A DNA stretch of 21,891 nt from the NCBI GenBank assembly GCA_000444245.1, contig ATSW01008714.1:1-21891 (forward strand). The letters are read 5' to 3'. Shown piece by piece: positions 1 through 7,148 of this stretch. The notes beneath the pieces were generated by a model. The model worked only from the letters and a program-made list of their open reading frames with translations. It ran no database searches and was not told the DNA's origin. Made by a program: the position numbers and the translations under genes. The stretch is from Botryllus schlosseri. Lineage: Eukaryota > Chordata > Ascidiacea > Stolidobranchia > Styelidae. The first letter of the stretch is position 1. Each line of letters begins with the position of its first letter.

Positions 1-430
1 GATATTATCGTTAATATCATGATGTAATACTTATCGAAATATATAACATATCCGAAGCAGAGGGCACGCCGTTACATTTTGGGCGTTCTAATTGTCGATT
101 GAAACTGNCCNAAAATCGAATTGGACGAAAAGTCGNATTTNACGCAAAATCNTGCATTTTGATCATAAAAAAGTACGCAATTTCCCAACTTTTTGATATT
201 GTCATTAACATCATGATTTAATACTTATCCCAATATGTAACACATCCGAAGCAGAGGGCACGCCGTTACAATTCGGGTGTCCTAATTGTCGATTGAAACT
301 NNAAAATCGTGCGTTTTGATCTTCAAAAAGTAGGCTACGTAAAACCATACGATGAAATAGTTTTGCGAATATATAAAATGTCCGAAGCAGAAGCAACGCT
401 ATTGCATTTTTTTGTTTTTATTGTTTATTG
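1..430. repeat. ~194-bp tandem repeat, 2+ copies, N-gapped
   Basis: Two adjacent copies start at 1 and 195. Both open with a GATATT..TCATGATnTAATACTTATC block and both carry TCCGAAGCAGAGGGCACGCC (41-60 and 245-254 onward share this anchor) followed by a CTAATTGTCGATTGAAACT block. A third, shorter and more diverged copy has the TCCGAAGCAG anchor at 381. The spacing between anchors is 194 then 136 bases; the second interval contains an N run at 301-302, so it may be shortened by an assembly gap. No coding sequence was recognised. The array may continue left of the window. This looks like a minisatellite or satellite fragment. Confidence 0.8.
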
Positions 431-869
431 AATAACTTATAAATTGCGGCATTACAGTCGACCTATACCAAACACGAACATGACGTTGATCGCAATAATC
501 GTAATCATTTATATTCTGATGTGCTCAAGACACATAGTGTGTAATGCGATGTAGTTAACCGGCAAGAAGGTGTTGCATTTACCTATTATGGTATTTTAAT
601 CAAACAACGACTAAAGCCAATTGNCCGATGTAACAGTGTGGGATAGGCTGTCTTCGTTAAACGTTATTATTTGTTTTTTTTTCTGCTCGATATCACATAT
701 AATCTTTTGTGGANTCTTTCTTCGGGCGTCTTGACGCCGTAAGAAACAGTCAAACATGGGGGTAGGAACACAAATTAACCTCTGATGCTTCGGCTACAGG
801 CGAGAATCGAAATAGATCCGCCTGCGTAGATTACGTAACGGCTGAAAATTTAGATGCCATAAGTACTAC
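431..869. other. Intergenic stretch, nothing recognised
   Basis: AT-rich sequence with two isolated N positions. I see no convincing open frame, RNA gene or repeat end on either strand. Confidence 0.5.
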
Positions 870-1090
870 CTGGCGGTTGTAAAATGAAGCACTCCTTCCA
901 AGTTTCGATGACATATTGTATTGATCATACCGTTTGCGCCATTTATTGATAAAACTCGTGTGTTTCAGTTCGTTTGCACTCCAAATCTGTCGCGAAAGTG
1001 TTTTTCCGGTTATAATATTTGATCTTAGCTCAAGTGAATCATTCCGACAACTATGACTCAGCGATTTCGGAAATATGACGTAAGCATTTT
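870..1090 (-). CDS. Possible internal exon of an unknown minus-strand gene
   Basis: On the minus strand an open segment of 221 bases is bounded by a consensus acceptor (..TTCTGCCAG before position 1090) and a consensus donor (..CGCCAG|GTAGTA after position 870). It reads about 73 residues with no stop, entering in phase 1 and leaving in phase 0. The product is basic and aromatic, with the stretch SFINKWRKRYDQYNMSSKL, and I do not recognise a family. Another splice-bounded open segment lies upstream on the same strand (1766-1555), but the two do not join directly in phase, so at least one more exon would be needed. This could also be a chance open frame. Confidence 0.3.
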
Positions 1091-1554
1091 CTGGCAGAAT
1101 CACAGTGGTCAAATCTCAGATGCACGCGCCGTCGCGCTAGACTGCGCAGGTAACACGTGACGGAGAAGGAAGAAGGCTGTCTGGTTTGAAGATGTCTGTC
1201 TGGTTTTCACGATAGGGCCGCGATTGTAGAGACGTGCTGTGTGCTACAAATAGTCATGGCGTATCATCCTTAGTGAATCACGTTGTGATGCCGCCACTTG
1301 CATCACAATTTCACATTGATGCGCACATTTGTTCCAGTATTTCGCTATATCGGGATATATATTCAGAACACGTATTTCGCCATGATGTGCACACTGCACA
1401 ATTGTGCAGTTGTGCACGCTTATATGGGTCCAGCTATATGCCTCTTTATAATTCAGCTTATTAACAATTTCATCAAATCAATACAACGCAGGATTGCGAT
1501 ATATTTTCATAAAACTAGTACACTGATAAATGGCTATAAGCCTATATGTCTTAC
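1091..1554. other. Gap between candidate minus-strand exons, nothing recognised
   Basis: Open frames exist on the plus strand here, but they lack start context, splice sites and recognisable motifs. I see no RNA gene or repeat ends. Confidence 0.4.
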
Positions 1555-1766
1555 GATTTCGTCCGCGATATGTGCATCCCACATGGGGAAGAATAATGAT
1601 AATATGCCATTTTCAACAAAGCCAGCTGGACCCCGTGAAAGCGATATCCAAGTAGGGGCATCCTGATGAACTCCTATGTACGTGGCATCCAGGTGACATA
1701 CTACTATGACATCCTCTGGAATATTCATTGGTGACGGGAATAGGAATATTCTAAAAATTTCTTCCA
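1555..1766 (-). CDS. Possible exon of an unknown minus-strand gene
   Basis: On the minus strand an acceptor-like CTTCCAG precedes 1766 and a good donor (GAAATC|GTAAGA) follows 1555. The 212 bases between read about 70 residues without a stop, ending in phase 0. The product contains VCHLDATYIGVHQDAPTWIS and later FVENGILSLFFPMWDAHIAD, which look protein-like in composition, but I cannot assign a family. An in-frame stop lies just upstream of the acceptor, which fits an exon boundary there. It may belong with the candidate exon at 1090-870. Confidence 0.25.
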
Positions 1767-2003
1767 CTGGAAGTCATCTGGAGTTACATAACTGGACGTC
1801 CAGTTTGTGACAAACTGAGCAAGTCCTCAGTAACTAACCGTGGGAGGTGGGATGAGTTGGAACAATTGTGGACATACCAGTAAATCCATGGGATATCGGG
1901 TGTTTGCTGGGAGGGCTTGTATCAGGCTATATAATGGAACCTATTATTTTTTTCAGTACTTTCCTTGAGTGGAATTTTTTTCGATTCATGTACAAAATTA
2001 GTA

Positions 2004-2376
2004 GGGTGGGGACCGATGATACAATAGCCGAATCAAGCAAATTAATCAAGCATACTAATCATGAAACAAGTGAAACATGACTACGTACAGAAAATCTTCA
2101 TGTAATAATTGCATATGATGTTTTATCGCTATAACGAGGTATTTGGAAGTCACACTGTCGATTTTCGGGCAATATGTATGTACCCTCAAATTTAAAAGGT
2201 CGAGCCTAAATCGAAACGTGATTTTATGACAACATTTGAGTCAATATGTAATCTATTTTTTGACGGTTGCGACCGAAAATTCGTCTTTGGCTTGCTGTAG
2301 CTTCGATTATAATACTGAGCAGGAAAAGTTGTCACATCTGAGTTTTTTAGGGAATAGGTGTCATAGGTCCCCGGGT
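2004..2376. mobile_element. Short MITE-like element with inverted ends
   Basis: The left end GGGTGGGGACCGATGATAC (2004-2022) is met in inverted form by GTGTCATAGGTCCCC (2358-2372). They share a GGGGACC-ATGA-AC core in opposite orientation about 370 bases apart, the arrangement of a non-autonomous DNA transposon. A second copy of the left end, GGGTGGGGACCGATGACAC, begins at 2397 immediately beyond the right end, so two elements may abut. I found no clear target-site duplication and cannot name the superfamily. Confidence 0.45.
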
Positions 2377-2415
2377 CGTGTGCCATTGGACCCACCGGGT
2401 GGGGACCGATGACAC
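2358..2415. repeat. Inverted repeat, 15-bp arms
   Basis: GTGTCATAGGTCCCC at 2358-2372 is the reverse complement of GGGGACCGATGACAC at 2401-2415 with one mismatch. The 28-base spacer itself contains GGACCCACCGGGTGG. It probably marks the junction of two copies of the same inverted-end element, and could form a cruciform or hairpin. Confidence 0.7.
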
Positions 2416-2599
2416 GTTCGAGCAACAAATTTTAAACGTCCATAAATATTTTTTGAAAAGACGGATATTCATGTATATGTGCGCGATAGGTAGAGCTTGT
2501 ATCAAAGTGCTGAGCCAGCAAAAGATCTGCTGTTTTCGGCTGAACATTTTTGGGACAGCGATCATTTTCCAATTTTTGATCCATCGGTACCACATCTCC

Positions 2600-2793
2600 C
2601 CTACCTTTTATGGCACCATAAAGAAAATTTGGCGTGTTATGCAACACATTAGAGATAATTTAGTATTTGTTTCGACCATTCCGATTTCATTGCACTTGAC
2701 GACAATGTTGTGGGATGATCATGACTTCGGAAATTTGGTATTTCCGGTAACGTTCATAGCTTTCTACGAATACTTTATACCGTGTTTCGTAAG
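2600..2793 (+). pseudogene. PhoD-like metallophosphatase fragment
   Basis: A plus-strand open frame contains WDDHDFGN at 2711-2734, preceded by a TIPISLHLTTML stretch and followed by FPVTFIAFYEYFIP. WDDHD(F/Y)G is the metal-binding hallmark of PhoD-type (alkaline phosphatase D-related) phosphatases, usually preceded by a short hydrophobic strand and followed by ND; here the following ND is absent. A donor-like CGTGTTTC|GTAAGC closes the similar region near 2793, so it could be a single exon or a decayed exon copy. No neighbouring PhoD exons were recognised. The surrounding repeats make a fragment or pseudogene more likely than an active gene. The frame stays open from about 2378 to 2977, but outside this core I see no homology. 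The call rests on one motif. Confidence 0.35.
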
Positions 2794-2896
2794 CTACGAC
2801 GCGGCCAGTCGTAGTTTCAAGGCTTCCACAGTGGAAAATAGTATCGGAACTGTAACTCTCTTTGATAAATTAACTTTCAGTGACGAGGAGCATATA

Positions 2897-2981
2897 ATTT
2901 CAGTACTCGAAAAAATCGTATTTTACTACTCGACTCGAATCATTAAAATTAATACTCGATTCAGATTCGAGTACTGAAATC
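2897..2981. repeat. Short palindromic element with ACTCGA core
   Basis: ATTTCAGTACTCGAA at 2897-2911 is repeated inverted at about 2967-2981. The 55 bases between are an internal run of ACTCGA/TCGAGT-type words. Immediately to the right is CTGCCCAGCCCCAGTA, which reversed reads like a transposon terminus (CTGGGGCTGGGCAG). This is probably a small DNA-transposon derivative or its end. Confidence 0.55.
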
Positions 2982-3333
2982 ATTCTGCCCAGCCCCAGTA
3001 AAGAGTAAGCATGCAGACCGAATGAAACGTAAGAGAAGATAAAATGAAAGGACATATGTGGTAGCATGTGACGGCGAGTTCGATATGTCACGTTGTGTTC
3101 CGGCAAACTTGAGGGATGACTAGTGAATATCAATAATCATCAGAATAAATTTTCATCTGCCCAAGACACACACAGAATGTACAATGCGATATACAAGACA
3201 GACAATACGATGTAATGAACAGATAGGGGATGCATCCACCTCCATCTCGTGTCCTATGTCATAGTCTTCATCGATGTTATTCTTTATTCTTATCGCCGAA
3301 AAAAATAGAATGACTGTGATGGAGTTACCAACG
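2982..3333. other. Intergenic stretch, nothing recognised
   Basis: Apart from the transposon-like terminus at about 2984-2999, I see no gene, repeat or RNA feature here. Confidence 0.45.
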
Positions 3334-3334
3334 A

Positions 3335-3532
3335 GTGCAAATTTTGGGAAATATATCCGGTAATTCTGACCCAGAGGCTCCACTACCCAGTTTTTATGGA
3401 GATTTCGTTCATAAACTAGAATCAAGTGGCGATTTGACAGGTAGATTAGCTAATGGTCCATTCAAAATAGGAGGTGCAATTTTGAATTTCCTCTCGGACT
3501 CCCCAGAGTATATTCATTCGAATATAATATAG
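3335..3532 (+). CDS. Possible terminal exon of unknown gene
   Basis: A plus-strand open frame ends at TAG 3530-3532 and reads about 65 residues, including LPSFYGDFVHKLESSGDLTG and FKIGGAILNFLSDSPEYIHS. The composition is protein-like and the frame is closed by stops just upstream of 3320. The first codon here is GTG, so if real it would be the 3' end of a spliced gene and not a complete one. I found no strong acceptor and no family. A donor-like GACAG|GTAGAT lies inside it at about 3440. Confidence 0.2.
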   Translation: MQILGNISGNSDPEAPLPSFYGDFVHKLESSGDLTGRLANGPFKIGGAILNFLSDSPEYIHSNII

Positions 3533-3690
3533 CTTTAGCTTAATTTCATCAGTTGATTAATTATAAGTCTATTTTAATATAATGACAATTTAAAATGCTG
3601 TTTCAACTCATGATATTATTTCCATAATATCACGAGAAATATCATTTGTCGACCACTACCGGTCATTCTCAGTGAATCATCGCCGCCGAA

Positions 3691-3717
3691 ATGGCGCAAG
3701 AGATCATGTTGTTTTGA
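3691..3717 (+). promoter_or_regulatory. Short upstream ORF with strong Kozak context
   Basis: CGCCGCCGAAATGGCG places an ATG at 3691 with purine at -3 and G at +4. It opens an eight-codon frame (MAQEIMLF) ending in TGA at 3715-3717. It lies 146 bases before the start codon of the JARID2-N-like gene, so if transcribed in that leader it would act as an upstream ORF. The transcription start is not known. Confidence 0.3.
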
Positions 3718-3862
3718 TTAATCCACTTTACCTTAACCACTACCGGCCACAAGCGTAGTACAGCTGAGTAGAAATTTTTCTTCTTGAGACTGACAGATTT
3801 CTGGCCAGTTTAACGTGGGCATAACAGGTGAAAATAGTTAGTTAGAAGCAGTTCGTCGAACT

Positions 3863-3905
3863 ATGAGACCGAGACGAAAAAGAAAGCATACTAATTACGG
3901 AGAAG
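3863..3905 (+). CDS. JARID2-N-like exon 1 (start exon)
   Basis: ATG at 3863 begins a very basic 14-residue segment, MRPRRKRKHTNYGE, that could be a nuclear localisation signal. It resembles the lysine/arginine-rich opening of JARID2. The exon ends in phase 1 at a perfect donor, GAAG|GTAAGT. Confidence 0.7.
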
Positions 3906-5890
3906 GTAAGTATTGTTGCTATACATTATGTAAATAAGACGGAACAGTAATTTACCGTAATTTTCCAACCACCTGTATATTTCGGAACCAACTGTAGCCC
4001 TCATTTCACTAGTTCTCTTGAATAAATTATATTTCTATTCTATTTATTGAGAAAACAGCATAAACTGGATTGAAGCAAAACCATTACAGTAGCCTACATA
4101 ACACTTCCAAACGACAATGCAGTATATCTATTATTAGAATCTACACTCTACGGTTGATGCTTATTACTTATTGAAGGGGTGTCAAACTCAACTTGTGCCG
4201 CGGGTCGGATTCTAACCTCTATTGATAGCTCGTGGGCCAGACGAGTCAAATGGCTCCAAAATGTTACCTCTTCGTTATATATTGGCTACTTAGTTCGTTT
4301 ATAACTGGCGACTTGGGTGCTTCACCCATTAACAAGTCTGAGTTGGCATATCCACATGTTCTTTTTGTTTCAGTTGGGATACAGCCGCCATATTACAGCG
4401 CTGGTCCTGCATACGTATTGTGAGGATTACAAGAAGATTTAACTGTAAACCCGGTCCATCCGTCCATGATACTTGGTTTAATATTTTTAAATCACCCTTC
4501 AGGTTTCTCTTGAGTCCGGGCCCATAGGGAATCTCGGTTCATTTTTTGAAATAATTCCTGCGTGTTGAGAGCTTTTCTGCAAAGAATAATTAGGTAATTA
4601 AACAGAAAGTTCTGTGCGACGTTGCCACCAATTCCACTTGTGAGTCCGGGGACCTTTTGAGGTCCATAAGTTACGCAGCAACAAATATCTGAATTATATT
4701 CATTGTGTAACTATTACGTATTTTACATGAAATTTATGTACAGCGTATTTACGCGTTTGCGTTTTTTAGTAGCCAACTAGCTATTTTAGGTTTAAAGACT
4801 TATTCGGAATTTGATGTCAATGCCATAAACTTGCTCAAAAATATAACCTGCTGAAAATTAACGGTGCAGCTGCATGGTATAATATGTCCTGTGAACAAGT
4901 TCGACAGTTCCTGACGTGTGGAATTGTTTGCATGAAATTGTTGTGCTTACTAAAAAGCTCAACTTAAAAATGTGCTGGATAATACAAGTTTTCATTTTCT
5001 TGAATTGTTCTGCAGTATATATAAAATCGGCTGGCAAGCCGAATGCGGCCCGTTGGCCTTATGTTTGACACCCCTGATTTATGGGTTAGGGTACTTACAA
5101 TACCGTTTTTGATCACTAATTATAATCGTACACATGTAGGCTACCTTTCGAATACCGTATCTTAATTTATGTTACTCTGTAAACAATGAACATAGCCTAT
5201 TTAATTTTTCTTTTCAACATCGATTGATAGGCATTCCACTAAAGGAAGTATGTTTCAGGTCATCTACATTGGATTGAAGAATCCCAACTCCAAAAGGCGC
5301 TAATAAAGTCACTGCGGGAAAAATCATCCAAACACCGTCCTGAGTCAGAAAGCGACAACGACGCGCCTTCCACATCTCAAACCTCAAAAGTGTCGCCACT
5401 TTCAACCTCTGCGTCTCGAAGCACGTCAGGCGGTATACGGACAAGGACTCGATCCTGTCGCGAGCCACAGAGTGATTGCAACAAAAAATCCAGAGAACAC
5501 CAATCAACACACAGTAGCGCGTCATCAGCATCGGGCCCAGCGCCGCACGTTATCATGATGAAATCGAAAAGTAAAAACGCCTCGAAAGATGAAACGTCAA
5601 ATTTGTCATCGAAAATTCCCGATAAGGAGACTGATACGTCCGACGATATCGCTTCGTCGTCGGCACAAAATCCTAAAACACGAGCGCAAAGAAAATTTGC
5701 CTCAGGATCTTCACAAATCAGTCGTAACGGCTCGAGAACTGATAAAAAATTAAGAAAATCGAATCGATCGAACCTCGATCATAAGGTTGAACCAATATCC
5801 GACGGCCCTTTGCCAGACACGAAGGATTTTATCAATTACTTGTGCTTTCGAAACACCCCTTTAAAAATTGAATTGGATGACGGCAGTTGA
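3863..5890 (+). CDS. JARID2 N-terminal-like protein, stand-alone, two exons
   Basis: The joined exons 3863-3905 and 5259-5890 encode 224 residues, in phase across a 1353-base GT-AG intron. Three blocks match the N terminus of the animal PRC2 cofactor JARID2 in order. Residues 19-35 are W-I-EESQLQKALIKSLRE, aligning with human W-SEERVVRKVLYLSLKE, and fit a ubiquitin-interacting motif. AQRKFA is at 157-162, identical to the human motif holding lysine 116, which PRC2 methylates and EED binds. DTKDFINYLCFRNTP is at 201-215, aligning with human TEDFLTFLCLRGSP in the SUZ12-contacting region. The rest is serine-rich, basic and disordered. The frame stops nine residues after the third block; the JmjN, ARID, JmjC and zinc-finger parts of JARID2 (about 1250 residues in human) are not found before the next gene. 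It is probably nuclear. Alternatives are the first exons of a longer gene, or a duplicated fragment. Homology is firm; stand-alone status is inference. Confidence 0.75.
4174..5076. mobile_element. Non-autonomous hAT element in the JARID2-N-like intron
   Basis: The left end AGGGGTGTCAAACTCA and the right end TGTTTGACACCCCTG are inverted copies of the CAGGGGTGTCAAAC terminus typical of hAT (Charlie-like) transposons. Both ends continue with GGGCCG/CGGATT-type sub-terminal sequence. The 8-base flanks ACTTATTG (4166-4173) and ATTTATGG (5077-5084) agree at 6 of 8 positions, a decayed 8-bp target duplication. The 903-base interior has no transposase frame. It sits wholly inside the intron, so it should not affect the coding sequence. 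Confidence 0.8.
5259..5890 (+). CDS. JARID2-N-like exon 2 (terminal exon)
   Basis: The acceptor TATGTTTCAG|GT at 5258/5259 restores the frame of exon 1 (G|GT). The exon is open for 209 codons to TGA 5888-5890, followed at once by a second stop, TAG. It encodes the ubiquitin-interacting motif at 5276-5320, AQRKFA at 5684-5701 and DTKDFINYLCFRNTP at 5816-5860. Between these lie serine/threonine-rich low-complexity segments. No convincing donor was seen between the last conserved block and the stop; the only GT there is in GGCA|GTTGAT. Confidence 0.75.
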
Positions 5891-6410
5891 TAGCCGATGA
5901 TAGTAACATTCATTGGCACAAATTCCAGACAGATTTCGAGTTTTTATGCCGAAAGCTGCGTTTAAGACAACCAACTCCTGAAGTGATGCTTCCTAAACCG
6001 TCCGCAATACTTTCTATGTTTTTACTATCGTGTGTTTAAGATGATATAATATCACTGTCTCCCAGACTGGTACTATACATCTCAGTGATGACTATATTTT
6101 AACGTTTATTCTATCACTACTTTTCATAATATCTCAGGCAATTTAATATTGTGAATGGTTTTAGAAATCATACACAGGGCTAAAACAGATTTATCTGTGT
6201 AGTGTTAAGTAGGTAGACTTTATTTTAATGCCTCACAAGTTTGAAGGTTGGAACCCAACTGTGCTTGATTTATTGGCTTATGTAGCATAAACACGACATT
6301 CCAGCACTATAAGTGCATGATGTGCATATCCCGTTGGACGAGGAAGGTACAGGTATAGCATTGTGAGGCTTTCCAAGTCTTGCACCACCCCTTCATGCTA
6401 TCCCGTAGAT
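5891..6410. other. Probable 3' flank of the JARID2-N-like gene
   Basis: AT-rich non-coding sequence. I see neither AATAAA nor ATTAAA. The nearest ATTAAA is at 6463-6468, inside the MITE that follows, so a polyadenylation signal might be supplied by that element. No downstream JARID2 exon is recognisable. Confidence 0.4.
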
Positions 6411-6991
6411 CAGTGGTTCTTAAAACTCCCACTCCCATCGCCCTTATCTGCATATAAAAAGTATTAAAATAAGCAACTAGAATATTTGCAATCCCAAAGC
6501 CTTGTTTGCCGGAATGGAAGGTGTTTTGGTTGTTGAGTGAGACACTCTCTAATATGAAATTTGGACTATGCACATAGCAAAAATCATAAGCTGAGGGTGA
6601 ATCGCGCCGAGTGGTAACATATTTCCATATTTGTTAACAACGTAGCACAGATATTTTAGCCATTTCTGTGCCATATCCCTTCTCTTACCCGATTTGAGCT
6701 TACCTCAAACGTACTGGACCATAAGCTAAATCAATAACCAATAGCACAGCTACACCAGTTACACTTCATTTAGGGACATTTTCTGTTTAGTGCCAGCTTC
6801 GGTATCAGTCGAAATCCAGCATGGATGGTACGACGCAATTATGACATAATTAGGATTTGTGCCATTCTTGAAACTTGGAGGTTTCAGCGCAGATTAAAAT
6901 CATTCCGAGTTTAAGAAACATCATTTCTCTCAGGCGGCTTCGCGCCGCCCCGCAGATGCTTTCACTCCCGCCCCCTGTTTGGGAACCACTG
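6411..6991. mobile_element. hAT-type MITE, 581 bp
   Basis: The left end CAGTGGTTCTTAAAACTCCC and the right end GTTTGGGAACCACTG are inverted copies of a CAGTGGTTCYYAAA hAT terminus. The sub-terminal parts also match (ACTCCCACTCCCATCGCCC against CACTCCCGCCCCCT reversed). The flanks CCGTAGAT and CAATAGCT share 5 of 8 bases around TAG, consistent with a decayed target duplication. A perfect small hairpin, GGCGG-CTTCGCG-CCGCC, lies near the right end (about 6934-6950). There is no coding capacity. Confidence 0.7.
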
Positions 6992-7133
6992 CAATAGCTG
7001 CTGAGCACCAAGCGGGAAGACAGGTCCTCAAACCTTCTATATTTATGTGCCATAGGCAACGCGCTTGACTGCAGTTCATCATGATACTTGTGTAAACAAA
7101 CTCACTTTGATAGGTTGACATCTGCGTAATAGT

Positions 7134-7148
7134 AAGGTTACCATATGT
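7134..7148. mobile_element. Outer tip of a repeat split by the 7149-8421 hAT
   Basis: AAGGTTACCATATGT is the terminal sequence of a repeat family ending GGTTACCATACGTCCTCTTTT. A second copy of that terminus appears inverted at about 18777-18801 (AGAGGACGTATGGTAACC). The rest of this copy resumes at 8422. Confidence 0.6.

Noticed and set aside
2378-2977. A 199-codon plus-strand open frame taken as one whole protein
   Set aside because: Its start lies in an inverted-repeat junction and its end in a palindromic repeat; only the middle has recognisable (PhoD-like) sequence, so I call only that core.
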